64,000 nt of DNA, from contig JAEOSU010000080.1 of assembly GCA_016840165.1 (NCBI GenBank), positions 124,001 to 188,000 of the forward strand, in the 5' to 3' direction. The notes under the pieces are model-generated. The model saw only the letters and a list, made by a program, of their open reading frames with translations. It was not told the origin of the DNA and ran no database searches. A program made the translations under genes and the position numbers. The DNA is from Promethearchaeota archaeon (GTDB lineage: Archaea > Asgardarchaeota > Lokiarchaeia > Sigyniarchaeales > SOKP01). Positions 38,773 through 48,911 of this stretch are shown here, one piece after another (the stretch's first letter is position 1; every line of letters begins with the position of its first letter).

Positions 38773-40902
38773 ATGGCCTCTGATAATAAACAAAAATCCT
38801 TGCCACGACGATGCACCTATTGCAACGCTCGATTTAACGATGAACTCCGCCAACTTCTAGTGGAAGATGACGAACCCATTTATTGTGAATTATGTGGAAC
38901 CGAAGTGAGAATTCACTCTACGCAAGAGTCTCAAACTCATAAAAAAGGCTCTAAAAAAGGACGACCCTGCTCCAAAAAGAAACATAAAAAGAAAAGATCT
39001 AAAAAAAAGCGAAAACAAGAAACCCAGCACCTAAATCCGATCACCCATATCGGCTTTGACCCCGAATTCCCCCTCATCTTCAAAGAAAACCTCATGCTCG
39101 TCCTCTCGCGAATCATATATCTCGCCATCAAAAAGGTCGACGATATTGAAGCTCTGAAAAATAGTAACCGCGACATTTCAAAAGAACTGATCGCCCAGCT
39201 TGAACACATCCTTGAACCAACCACGTGGGCGAAAATTAAGGTCAATTTTCTTGGAAAGCTTTATAAGCTTACAATTGACCAGTTCTATGAGCACTTAAAA
39301 CGACTCCAGAAAAAAATCCAGGAGAATGAGCAATACCGCGAGCACTTTATCATCTTTCTGCGCTATATCATTAACAACACCTTTAGAATCATTTCAGAGA
39401 TGTGGGAAGCCCCTGAAATCCCCAAATTCTTTCATGTAATCCGGAAAGACCTCAAAAATTACGGGTTCGATGCGTATACTAAGGAAGATCACAGTGAAGA
39501 ACAAGTAATTGAAAAAAATGTTGACAACACCTCCGAAAAATTTATAGTTATTGAAGAAAATGAGAATGTGGAAGCTCAAGAAGAATTCTTAGCTAACCCA
39601 ATTGGTTTTAATCTCAACGAAGAAAAAAAAAGCATCATTAGAAATTTTGTTATAAATTTATTCGGAAATGATCCAATAAACTGCTATAAAGATATCATCA
39701 ATGATGAAAATTTTGGATCATTAAGATCCATTGCAGATCGCTTAGAAATATCAAGACCGACCCTTAAAAGTTATCTTTCGACCTGGTTCAAAATATTGTA
39801 TAGGAAAAAAGCAGTAAATAATGTTTTTAAATTATTCTGGAAAGAAAATTCTTCCAAACAAAAGGAAAAAATAATATTTAACGAGTTAATTGAAAAATAT
39901 ATCCGTTTATATCCAGATAGAATCTATTTAATTCCAACAAGAAATAGCTTATTAGCGAGTGAATTAAAGGGAATAATAAGCAAAAATACTTTTAGGCCTT
40001 GGGTAATAGATTACCTTGTTCAACTTAGGTTTAAAAGCCAAGATAAAGCAATTAAAATTTATAATGAAATATGGGGCAAAAATTGTGCTAGGAGAAGAAA
40101 GATTAAATATGTGGATATAAAAGATTTTATCCATCATAGAAGTCATGGAAAAGCTTTTTTGCTAACATCTAAAGAAGATTTTGAACAAATACAGGGTTAC
40201 CCTACAGAGAGAAACATTAGTATAGCATGTGGAGAGGAACATAAATTTTCTATCCAGGTTAGAAAGTTAATTTACGACTATAATTGGTGTCCATACTGTA
40301 ATGAGTACCTTTGTGAAAAGTTCCTAGGGAGTTATTTGGGATATCTATTTAAAACATCTTTCAAATCTCAAGTTTCTCTAAATGAGGCTTTTTGCATTGA
40401 TAAAAAAGAGGAAATCGTAAAAACAGTAGAAATAGATGGTATTAGGTATAAAATTTCTATTTTTCCTGGAAGATTGCGATATGATCATTATAGTGCTAGC
40501 GTTTATTTGACAGGAAAAAAGGAAGTCACTTATAGGTTTTTTGTTGCAGCAGAATACGATGGAATCCATCATGATGAGGAGAATATAATGCAAAATCCGT
40601 TTTGCGATAGTAATGAGGAATATGCTTCTATAGTAGCGAGGGACACTATTAAAAATGAAATCTCTTATGAAAAAAAAGTAATTCTGATAAGGCTAAAAGA
40701 GAAAGATGGTTTCAATCGGAGAAGACTGCAGTATAACCAAAAAGAGACTATGAGAGAAATTATATCGCAATTTAAAAGACAAATCAAAGAATTATTTGAT
40801 ATTGAGGAGGTTGAGCTAAAATATGATCCATATATTAGAATTGATCCTTTTGGAGAAAAAGAAATTTATCGACTACAAGGTTCTTTAGATAGATTCTTAT
40901 AA
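38773..40902 (+). CDS. Chimeric zinc-ribbon / HTH / EYDGxHH endonuclease-like protein
   Basis: Two CxxC pairs 'CTYCNARF...CELCGTEV', lysine-rich linker, HTH-like 'LRSIADRLEISRPTLKSYLSTW', 'CGEEHKFSIQ...WCPYCNEYLCEKF', 'AAEYDGIHHDEEN...ARDTIKNEISYEKKVILIRL'. Confidence 0.7.
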   Translation: MASDNKQKSLPRRCTYCNARFNDELRQLLVEDDEPIYCELCGTEVRIHSTQESQTHKKGSKKGRPCSKKKHKKKRSKKKRKQETQHLNPITHIGFDPEFPLIFKENLMLVLSRIIYLAIKKVDDIEALKNSNRDISKELIAQLEHILEPTTWAKIKVNFLGKLYKLTIDQFYEHLKRLQKKIQENEQYREHFIIFLRYIINNTFRIISEMWEAPEIPKFFHVIRKDLKNYGFDAYTKEDHSEEQVIEKNVDNTSEKFIVIEENENVEAQEEFLANPIGFNLNEEKKSIIRNFVINLFGNDPINCYKDIINDENFGSLRSIADRLEISRPTLKSYLSTWFKILYRKKAVNNVFKLFWKENSSKQKEKIIFNELIEKYIRLYPDRIYLIPTRNSLLASELKGIISKNTFRPWVIDYLVQLRFKSQDKAIKIYNEIWGKNCARRRKIKYVDIKDFIHHRSHGKAFLLTSKEDFEQIQGYPTERNISIACGEEHKFSIQVRKLIYDYNWCPYCNEYLCEKFLGSYLGYLFKTSFKSQVSLNEAFCIDKKEEIVKTVEIDGIRYKISIFPGRLRYDHYSASVYLTGKKEVTYRFFVAAEYDGIHHDEENIMQNPFCDSNEEYASIVARDTIKNEISYEKKVILIRLKEKDGFNRRRLQYNQKETMREIISQFKRQIKELFDIEEVELKYDPYIRIDPFGEKEIYRLQGSLDRFL

Positions 40903-41020
40903 TTTTTTTCCAAAAATTTTTTAGGCATTCACTATAAAAATTAATTATTAAAGCAATAATTAATGATTATTACAAGCACTAAAAATTCAAGCTTCTAAAA
41001 CATAAAATTATTCTTTTCGA

Positions 41021-41137
41021 GGGAAAGTGGCTTGGGAGAGATGATGTTTACTTGCGAGACGTCTCTTCATTGGCTTAGCCTGGTATAGCGCACGGCTGAT
41101 AACCGTGAGGTCGGGGGTTCGAAGCCCCCCTTTCCCA
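41021..41137 (+). tRNA. tRNA-Ile(GAT) with probable 43-nt non-canonical D-arm intron
   Basis: Acceptor GGGAAAG/CTTTCCC-A; anticodon arm CACGG-CTGATAA-CCGTG; T-arm GGGGG-TTCGAAG-CCCCC. TGGCTT occurs at 41028-41033 and 41071-41076, so excising 43 nt gives a 74-nt tRNA. Confidence 0.82.
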
Positions 41138-41256
41138 TTCAATAAATTATACATATCTATAGAATTTTATCAATGTTATATATATAAATGATAATAACTC
41201 ATTCTTTTAATTTTAAATATTGATTTAAACAATAATACCTTATATTGGAGAGGTAA

Positions 41257-41850
41257 ATGAAATTTATTATAATTTCGGGAACACCGGGAACTGGAAAGAC
41301 CACAATTTCTAATAATTTGCTTAAGTATATTAATGCAAAAGTCATTTCGTTGAATGAACTTGTTATTGAAAGAAATTTCGTCTTAGAATATGATCAGGAA
41401 AGAGAAACATCTATTATTGATGAGAAGAAGTTAATTAAAAATTTGGATAAAATGATTAAAAATTATGTGAAAACGTCTATAGATTACCTAATCATTGAGG
41501 GGCATTTCTCGGATATTATTCCAGAAAAATATATGGATCTCATTATTATACTACGATGTCACCCAGATGAGTTATTTGTTAGATTGAAAAAACGAGGATA
41601 TATGAATAAAAAGATTTTAGAAAATATCCAGTCAGAAATTTTAGGGAGTTGTGCTAATTATTTTATTTCAAAGGAAAGAGAATTACCTTTGTATGAAATC
41701 GATACCACTAATTCCAAAATAAAGGAGATTTCAAAAAAGATTCTTGATATTATAAACGGTAATGTGGATATAAATGATTATCTGATTGGTGAGATTGATT
41801 GGCTTGAAGAGATTTCAAATCAAGACCGATTAAATGAATTTTTTAAATAA
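41257..41850 (+). CDS. AK6/Fap7-type adenylate kinase
   Basis: 'FIIISGTPGTGKTTISNNLLKYINAKVISLNELV', 'IIEGHFSDIIP', 'DLIIILRCHPDELFVRLKKRGY'. Confidence 0.88.
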   Translation: MKFIIISGTPGTGKTTISNNLLKYINAKVISLNELVIERNFVLEYDQERETSIIDEKKLIKNLDKMIKNYVKTSIDYLIIEGHFSDIIPEKYMDLIIILRCHPDELFVRLKKRGYMNKKILENIQSEILGSCANYFISKERELPLYEIDTTNSKIKEISKKILDIINGNVDINDYLIGEIDWLEEISNQDRLNEFFK

Positions 41851-41881
41851 TTTTGAATAAGAGTATGAAAAGATTAGGTCT

Positions 41882-43522
41882 ATGATTTTTGAAGTAAATG
41901 ATGTAGATGCAATGGGACGTATAGGAATAATCAAAGTCAATAATAAAGAAATGATTACTCCAAATTTATTTCCTGTTGTACATCCTATAAATAATTCTGT
42001 TCCAATAAGCGATTTAAAAAAAATGGGGGCAGATTGTCTTTTTACTAATTCATATATACTTTATCAAAATGAAAATATAAAAGAAAAAGTGCTTAAGAAC
42101 GGAATTCATAAACATCTCAACTTCAATGGGATCATTGCGACAGATAGCGGTGCATTTCAGCAGTATATGTACAATAATCATGGTTTTGAAATAAAGCCTG
42201 AAATTATTGAAAAGTTCCAAGAGGATATTGAATCTGATTTTCCCGTTATCTTAGATATTCCAGTGCAACCAGATGATGATTATAAGACTGCAAAAATTAA
42301 AGTCGAATTAACAATTAAGAGAGCTAAAGATAATATTACAAGAAGAACAAGTCAAAAATCTCACTGGATTGCTCCTGTACATGGAGGAATTTATACTGAC
42401 TTACTAAGGAAAAGTGCGGTTGAGATAAGTAAATTAGATTTTGCGATATTTGCGTTAGGTGGTCTGGTCAAGTTATTTTTAGATTATAGATTTAAGTTAG
42501 CAATTGAAATGCTCTTAAATGTTAAAGAAAACATTATTCCAAATAAACCAATTCACATGTTTGGATTAGGTTTGCCGCAATTTTTCTCTCTTGCTGTTGC
42601 CTGTGGATGTGATCTTATGGATTCTGCTGCTTATATCTTATTTGCTAAAGAAGAGAGATACTTTACACTTTCAACTGGTACAAAATCTTTAAATGATTTA
42701 GAAGAATTTCCATGCAATTGTCCAATATGTTCAAAACATACACCACAGGAACTAAAAAATCTAAGTAAGGAATTAAGAATTAGAATGTTAGCAAAGCATA
42801 ATCTTTATGTTTCATTTTCAGAACTAAATACAATTCGTCAATCTATTAGGGAAGGAAATTTATGGGAATTAGTTGAGCTAAGAGTACGAAATCATCCTAA
42901 TTTAGTCAAAGCTTTGAAAGTAATAAGAGAGCATAAAACATTATTTGAGAGCCATGAAAAATTATATAAAAAACATGGAAGATTATATACTTCTAAAGAA
43001 AGTTTAGAGAGACCACTTATTTATAGATATCAAGAGAGAATTAAAAATAAATATAGGGTACCACAGGAGGCTAAATATCTTCTTATTTTACCTGAACTTG
43101 ATGTAAAGGGGAAAAATTCACCTTCAATATTGAACTGGTTAAATTGTTTAGATCAAAATGCAATGATTAATAGACGTGATGTTCACGTAGTTTTTAGTTC
43201 ATTTATTTATGGAATTATTCCAATTGAGTTGACGGATACGTTTCCAATGGGCCAATTTGAATCTATCGAATTTGAAAGTTCATTTTGTGAGAATTATATG
43301 GAAAAAGTCAAACAATTTTTCGAAAAACATGGTAATCGATATCATAAATGTGCGATTTTGATTCCAGAATACTATATAGATCAATTTCATAATCAACAGA
43401 AGTTTTTAGAAAATAATGGTTTAAATTCACTGAAATTACATCTTAAGTCTCAATATAAATCTAATTTCAAAGAGTTTAAAGATATTGATTCAATTATTAA
43501 ATTTTTTACTGGTGATGACTAA
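41882..43522 (+). CDS. tgtA: Archaeosine tRNA-guanine transglycosylase
   Basis: 'GIIATDSGAFQQYMY', 'DIPVQPDDDYKTAK', 'HMFGLGLPQFFSLAVACGCDLMDSAAY', zinc-site cysteines 'CNCPICSKH'. Confidence 0.9.
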   Translation: MIFEVNDVDAMGRIGIIKVNNKEMITPNLFPVVHPINNSVPISDLKKMGADCLFTNSYILYQNENIKEKVLKNGIHKHLNFNGIIATDSGAFQQYMYNNHGFEIKPEIIEKFQEDIESDFPVILDIPVQPDDDYKTAKIKVELTIKRAKDNITRRTSQKSHWIAPVHGGIYTDLLRKSAVEISKLDFAIFALGGLVKLFLDYRFKLAIEMLLNVKENIIPNKPIHMFGLGLPQFFSLAVACGCDLMDSAAYILFAKEERYFTLSTGTKSLNDLEEFPCNCPICSKHTPQELKNLSKELRIRMLAKHNLYVSFSELNTIRQSIREGNLWELVELRVRNHPNLVKALKVIREHKTLFESHEKLYKKHGRLYTSKESLERPLIYRYQERIKNKYRVPQEAKYLLILPELDVKGKNSPSILNWLNCLDQNAMINRRDVHVVFSSFIYGIIPIELTDTFPMGQFESIEFESSFCENYMEKVKQFFEKHGNRYHKCAILIPEYYIDQFHNQQKFLENNGLNSLKLHLKSQYKSNFKEFKDIDSIIKFFTGDD

Positions 43523-43527
43523 ATTCT

Positions 43528-43950
43528 ATGATTTTAGAAGAAATATATGCTTATGGGCATGAAAATATTAGCTGCTCTCACTCTAGTACTATTGAACTAA
43601 CAAAGGATTCATATGTTACGAAAAGAGGGACATGCATTTTAGGGATTAAAGCTACAAAAGCCTGTAGTGATTTGAATGAAATTACAAAAGAAAAAATAAG
43701 ACATGGAAAAAAGTTATCTATATTAATCAAAATCGATGATAATTGTGAGGAATTTTATGGATTTGGGCATGCTAATTTAAAGTTGCTAAATAGAAAAGAA
43801 ATGGTTTTTCGAAAGAGTAATTTTATATGCGATAGAACAGTTTTAATACGATGCTCTAAAGCTTCTAATGATTTAAATAAAGAGCTCATAAACAAAATAA
43901 TGGACTCCAAAAAAAGATTCTTAATTATAATCTCAGATAATGACTCATAA
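43528..43950 (+). CDS. DUF371 family protein
   Basis: 'AYGHENISCSHSSTIELTKDSYVTKRGTCILGIKATKACSDL' is typical of DUF371. Confidence 0.75.
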   Translation: MILEEIYAYGHENISCSHSSTIELTKDSYVTKRGTCILGIKATKACSDLNEITKEKIRHGKKLSILIKIDDNCEEFYGFGHANLKLLNRKEMVFRKSNFICDRTVLIRCSKASNDLNKELINKIMDSKKRFLIIISDNDS

Positions 43951-45094
43951 AGCAGAAAATAATGAACAAGAAGGTTTATTTATAAGGCTAAATAAACATG
44001 ACGTTCAATCTTTCATAGATTTAGTACAAAGACAATTTAAATCTAAACCTACCATCGAATATAGATATAAATTTATTAAAGAAAGAGATTTTATACTAAT
44101 TCCTTTAAATCGAAGTTCTATGGATGAGATACAGAATTATATTGAAAGCAATAGGTCCTTGAAATATGAGATTGTTAGTAGAAAGGTTATTAAAAATCCA
44201 AAATTTAAATATAAGACTATAGAGGATCTTCTAAAAGAAGAAAGACCTGAATGGAATTATAAGTTAATTCCAAAATCTTATGATATTATTGGATCCATTG
44301 CAATAATCGAGTTTCCCAACTTAGATAACTTATCCCAGAAAGAAAAAAACCTCTTCAAAGAAGATGTAGCAAAAGCCGTAGTTAATGTAAATAAATCTGT
44401 TAAATCAGTCTACGAAAAAGTCAGCCAAGTAAAGGGTGAATATCGTTTAAGAAATCTTCAAATCTTATTTGGAAACGATGATCCTGAGACAGTTCATAAA
44501 GAAAATCATGCCATTTTTAAATTAAATGTAAAAAAGACTTATTTTACTCCCAGATTAGTAACTGAACGCAAAAGAATAGCTAATTCGAATATATGTAAAG
44601 GAGAATTAATTGTGGATATGTTTGCGGGAGTGGGACCATTTTCAATCCAAATCGCAAAGAAAAGAGACGTACAAATTTATTCTTTTGATATAAATGTCGA
44701 TGCCTATAAGTATCTAAAAGAAAATATCTTTTTAAACAATGTAGAAAAAAAAATTTTTCCATATAATATTAATATTAAAACATTATTAGAATCTGAAAGC
44801 CAACTAAATATTTTATTGAGGGGGAAAATAAATAGAATTATCATGAATTTACCTGAAAAATCTTTAGAATTTCTCGATGTAGCTTGCTTTTTAATGAAAA
44901 AGAATGGTGGAATAATTCACAATTACCAATTTTGCAGTAAACCCAAACCAATTGAGCTAGGAATTAAAAAATTTTCTCATACTTTATCTAAATATCAATA
45001 CCAAATCGAAAAGGTTATTCATGCAAATATAGTAAAATCTTATTCACCCCTTATGGATCTCATTTCTCTAGATGTAAAAATTATAGCAAAATAA
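43940..45094 (+). CDS. trm5: tRNA (guanine37-N1)-methyltransferase Trm5
   Basis: 'LIVDMFAGVGPFSIQIAKKRDVQIYSFDINVDAYKYLKENI', 'RIIMNLPEKSLEFLDVA'. Confidence 0.9.
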   Translation: MTHKAENNEQEGLFIRLNKHDVQSFIDLVQRQFKSKPTIEYRYKFIKERDFILIPLNRSSMDEIQNYIESNRSLKYEIVSRKVIKNPKFKYKTIEDLLKEERPEWNYKLIPKSYDIIGSIAIIEFPNLDNLSQKEKNLFKEDVAKAVVNVNKSVKSVYEKVSQVKGEYRLRNLQILFGNDDPETVHKENHAIFKLNVKKTYFTPRLVTERKRIANSNICKGELIVDMFAGVGPFSIQIAKKRDVQIYSFDINVDAYKYLKENIFLNNVEKKIFPYNINIKTLLESESQLNILLRGKINRIIMNLPEKSLEFLDVACFLMKKNGGIIHNYQFCSKPKPIELGIKKFSHTLSKYQYQIEKVIHANIVKSYSPLMDLISLDVKIIAK

Positions 45095-45161
45095 TCGCTC
45101 TTAGATTCCCTCTTATAAAGAGATAAGGAGCTTATTAATAAAATATAATCTGATTTGGGAG

Positions 45162-45236
45162 TGGACTTGGCAGGATTCGAACCTGCGATCTTCGGATTAG
45201 AAGTCCGACGCCATATCCAGGCTTGGCTACAAGTCC
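45162..45236 (-). tRNA. tRNA-Arg(TCT)
   Basis: Minus strand GGACTTG TA GCCAAGCCTGGATATGGC G TCGGA CTTCTAA TCCGA AGATC GCAGG TTCGAAT CCTGC CAAGTCC A; intronless cloverleaf. Confidence 0.93.
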
Positions 45237-45415
45237 ATATTACGCTTAGTTATTTTTAAAAATTCAATTTTAGCTTTAAATTTTATTATTCTCTAACGAG
45301 CTATCTTGAATTAAGTGATTATTAATAAATAATTAATAGATTTTTTTTAATAATTTGCTGCATGTTTACTTTTATAGGACATTATTTTAGATAGAGGTTT
45401 ATATTCGATATTAAT

Positions 45416-46153
45416 ATGAAAATGCTGAAGACAAAGGTTTATATTCATAGAAAAATACCTTATGCTTTTAATTGGAATGAATATAACCATTCCCAAAAGT
45501 TCTCTCAATTATTTGGGAATCACCAAGAAATTAAAAGAATGAGCGCCTATTTGGAGAAAATTCACCATGGAGATATTCCAAATTATCTTTTTAATGAAGT
45601 AAATTCTCCAAGAGTTTCTCAATTTAAAGTAAAAGGGATTAGACATGCTTTCCTTAGTAGTTTTAGCAAAAAATTAATTCGACAAGGAGCTATTTCTTAC
45701 TTAGATTCAAATTCTAAATTACCCTTATATGTCCAAAAAGTGTATAACACATACAGAAAGAATGGAATTACGAGGGTTCCTGGGCATGAACCAGTTCTCA
45801 AGAACATATTGATTAAAGATACGAATTCAATTGCTATTGAAGTACCAATTTGGAAAAAATTTGGGGAGTATTTTATCACAGGTCATATCGATTTAATTCA
45901 AATTGTAAATGATACTGTTAAAGTTGTAGATTATAAGCCTGAGGGAAATTTTATTGTTTCTTTACCTCAGGTGGCTTCATATGGATTAATAATTAAATCA
46001 ATACTTAATCTAAGTAAAATTACATGCGTCTCTTTCAATAAAAAAGAAGGTTGGGAATTCAATCCTGAGATATTGAACACGAAAGTCAGAGCTTTTTTGG
46101 AATTACATAGAATTAATGAAAGACCATGGGAAAAATTCATAGAAAATTTATGA
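45416..46153 (+). CDS. PD-(D/E)XK nuclease-superfamily protein (Cas4/RecB-like fold)
   Basis: 'ITGHIDLIQIVNDTVKVVDYKPEGNFIVSLPQVASYGLII' matches H..D..(D/E)XK..Q..Y. Confidence 0.7.
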   Translation: MKMLKTKVYIHRKIPYAFNWNEYNHSQKFSQLFGNHQEIKRMSAYLEKIHHGDIPNYLFNEVNSPRVSQFKVKGIRHAFLSSFSKKLIRQGAISYLDSNSKLPLYVQKVYNTYRKNGITRVPGHEPVLKNILIKDTNSIAIEVPIWKKFGEYFITGHIDLIQIVNDTVKVVDYKPEGNFIVSLPQVASYGLIIKSILNLSKITCVSFNKKEGWEFNPEILNTKVRAFLELHRINERPWEKFIENL

Positions 46154-46160
46154 AAAATAC

Positions 46161-46421
46161 CTATTTTACTCTTTTTTTTTGTTCTTTGGAGTCTTCTTCT
46201 TTCTCTGTAAAATATTTTCTTACTAAAAAATAGCTCGCAATAAGTGATATAAGCTCAACAACAAAACTAAGGAACGCAATGATCGTTCCATTCTGGTCTA
46301 AATAATTTAAGAGAATAGCAACTCCGAGTCCAGAAGAAACTAGTAGAAATAGTAAAAAACCTTTAGCAATTTGGGGTATAGAATCTTTAATATAATTCAA
46401 TTCTTTCTTTATCCAAGACAT
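46161..46421 (-). CDS. Small membrane protein
   Basis: Two hydrophobic helices in 86 aa. Confidence 0.5.
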   Translation of the reverse strand: MSWIKKELNYIKDSIPQIAKGFLLFLLVSSGLGVAILLNYLDQNGTIIAFLSFVVELISLIASYFLVRKYFTEKEEDSKEQKKRVK

Positions 46422-46508
46422 ACATAAATACCTACTCTAGCTATAGAAGAGAATAATCTATTTAATTAAAAATATGATGATTTTAATATTTTTGTTTAAA
46501 ATCTCTCC

Positions 46509-48911
46509 TTATTTATTTTTAAATTTATAATATAAGGCATTATCTAAAATTTTACCAATTTTTGTTGCTATTATTTTGGATATCAAATATCGTTCACCAT
46601 CAAGCATTTGAGCAATATCATTAGAAGTAGGTATGTGATCCAGTCTTTTTCCTAAAACCTCATTAAGGATTGATTGAATATCCAGATCAATTTTGCTAGA
46701 TTCTAATAAGAGTTCATCTGGTATAAATTGCTTGAGTTTTTCTATAGTAAAGCGATAATAATCAACGAATCCATTAAGATAGTCATTATTTTTTTCACTA
46801 TGTAGTTTAATGTTGTCTGCACAAGTTTTTGTATCTTTTTCTTGCCAGTAAAACCGATTAGGATTAATTCCTTTGCGAGTGATTCCCATTAAAGCGGAAG
46901 TGATTCTCCTTTCAATCCAATTTAAAGTACTTTCTTGTTGAATCTCAATTATTTCATTTCTTTTTAGTTCTTTCTTCTTTTGCTCTTCTTTAATTACTTG
47001 TTTTACAGAAGATCTTCTTGACTCTTCAAATATTTCTAATCTTTTTATAAGATCGAATGCAATACAGTATGAGATGGGAGATATCAAATCTGCTTTTAAA
47101 GTTAAAGGTTTTATACCATCATATATGAAACTAGGATTATTTCTTAATTCGTTTATACAATTTTTTAAAGATCCAGATATAAATCTTGACATAATAAATC
47201 CATTGACTAAAAATATTTGATTTTTGGCATTAAAGACCGTAACTAATTCCTTTTGTCTCTTCATAATACGTTTAATAATTAGCTCTTCTAACTTTACATT
47301 TACCCAATCTTCATTCTCTAGAGTGCCCTCCATTTTTTTAATGGCTTCATTGATAAGACTCTTATCATTTGTAATTTTGTGGTATAATTCAATAATTCTG
47401 CTAAGTTGCCTAAAGATTTTTGAGAAATTATAAAAATAGATATCTTTTACAATGTTATCAATGATTTCATCAAAATTTAAAATAAATATGATTTGAGAGT
47501 AGTTGTTTAAATTTAGTTCATGAAAAAAAATCTTATCAATAATTTGTTTTTTTCGTGCAAACTCTCTTATATCATTTATAGAGCACCCTATTTTCTCCTC
47601 TAGAATCATCCATAATTTTGCTAACTGTGGCTCATCCCTATATATTAACTTATTTAGTCCATATTCCAAGAAATTTTTATTATTTTCGATAAAATTTTTT
47701 ATCTCAGGAATTTGTATATTACACAGTACTTGCTTTGCTGAGTATAATAAGTCTTTATTCTTATCATTTAAGTATAAAAGATCCTGTTTTTTAATATTAT
47801 AACGAAGCATTTTTTTCTTTACATCTTCAACTAAAGTCTCATCAACATTAAAAGTTTGTAAGATGTCATGAATGCCCCTTTTGTTCATATTAAAAATGAT
47901 TTCATCAAAACTAGATTCACTTATGCATTCCAAATAATACAAAAAATCATTAGGATGCGTTTTTAATTGTTTGATTAACTCCTTTCTAATTAATAGCTTA
48001 ATTTCTTGCTCAAATAAATCAAATTCAATTTTTTCATGCATCTTATTTCGGATATACTCAATAATATCATGTTTGAGTTTATTAGCTTCTTGAAAAACGA
48101 TTAAACCCTCAACAGAAATTGGAAATTTGTTGAATTCATAATTATAGACCCTCTTTTTTATCATTCTTACTGGCATTGCTTCAATTTGAAGTTCCTTATA
48201 CGAGTTAAATTCAAATTCTTGTTGAACTTTTTGAATAAGTCGGTTCAATGTTGATATTTCTAAAAATAAGTCTTCCTTTTCTTCTATTTCTAACTTTTTT
48301 TCTAAACTAACGGATATTGCTTTAAATGCTGAACTTTCTTCCAATATCTCTTCTCTCAGATTATTATTATATCCCATTAGATCTCCAACAAAATCATAAA
48401 AGTAAAAGGGAGGATTGTTTGAAATAATATGAATCATTTTTTCTTCGATATTATTTTCAATTTCTCTTAACTTTTTTGATTGCTCATCCTCTTGAAGTTT
48501 AGCAATTCTTTCTTCTATTAATAAAGCTATAAATAAATTTTCTATGTTAATCAATTGAAATAACATATCAATTTCTTGTTGGAAAGAATCTTTTAATAGC
48601 ATTTCAATCTCTTCCATTAAAATCCTTTTTTCCTTCAATTCTAACTCTCTAGCAGCCTCATAAGAAAATTTATTCTTTTCATAAACATCAGAAACCTTGA
48701 TACCTATATTATGGTAAAGATGAACTGCTGCAGTTGCGATAAGTAGCTTATCTAAAGTATTAGTGTTATCTACAAGTTCAAAAACCTTCTGTTTGTCTTT
48801 TTCTCGGTTCAAATGAGAGATTATAGCATTCGTTGTTTTAAAGTATCTTTTAGCGCTTTCAATTGCCGTTTTCTTACGTTTAATTCCACTTATCATACTT
48901 CTTTTAACCAC
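46509..48911 (-). CDS. Large helical protein of unknown function
   Basis: 800-aa ORF; overlaps the upstream 779-aa ORF by 19 bp. Confidence 0.6.
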   Translation of the reverse strand: MVKRSMISGIKRKKTAIESAKRYFKTTNAIISHLNREKDKQKVFELVDNTNTLDKLLIATAAVHLYHNIGIKVSDVYEKNKFSYEAARELELKEKRILMEEIEMLLKDSFQQEIDMLFQLINIENLFIALLIEERIAKLQEDEQSKKLREIENNIEEKMIHIISNNPPFYFYDFVGDLMGYNNNLREEILEESSAFKAISVSLEKKLEIEEKEDLFLEISTLNRLIQKVQQEFEFNSYKELQIEAMPVRMIKKRVYNYEFNKFPISVEGLIVFQEANKLKHDIIEYIRNKMHEKIEFDLFEQEIKLLIRKELIKQLKTHPNDFLYYLECISESSFDEIIFNMNKRGIHDILQTFNVDETLVEDVKKKMLRYNIKKQDLLYLNDKNKDLLYSAKQVLCNIQIPEIKNFIENNKNFLEYGLNKLIYRDEPQLAKLWMILEEKIGCSINDIREFARKKQIIDKIFFHELNLNNYSQIIFILNFDEIIDNIVKDIYFYNFSKIFRQLSRIIELYHKITNDKSLINEAIKKMEGTLENEDWVNVKLEELIIKRIMKRQKELVTVFNAKNQIFLVNGFIMSRFISGSLKNCINELRNNPSFIYDGIKPLTLKADLISPISYCIAFDLIKRLEIFEESRRSSVKQVIKEEQKKKELKRNEIIEIQQESTLNWIERRITSALMGITRKGINPNRFYWQEKDTKTCADNIKLHSEKNNDYLNGFVDYYRFTIEKLKQFIPDELLLESSKIDLDIQSILNEVLGKRLDHIPTSNDIAQMLDGERYLISKIIATKIGKILDNALYYKFKNK

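Noticed and set aside
38937-39245. Minus-strand 102-aa ORF in the GC-richer part of the nuclease gene
   Set aside because: Shadow of the lysine-rich/conserved plus-strand frame.
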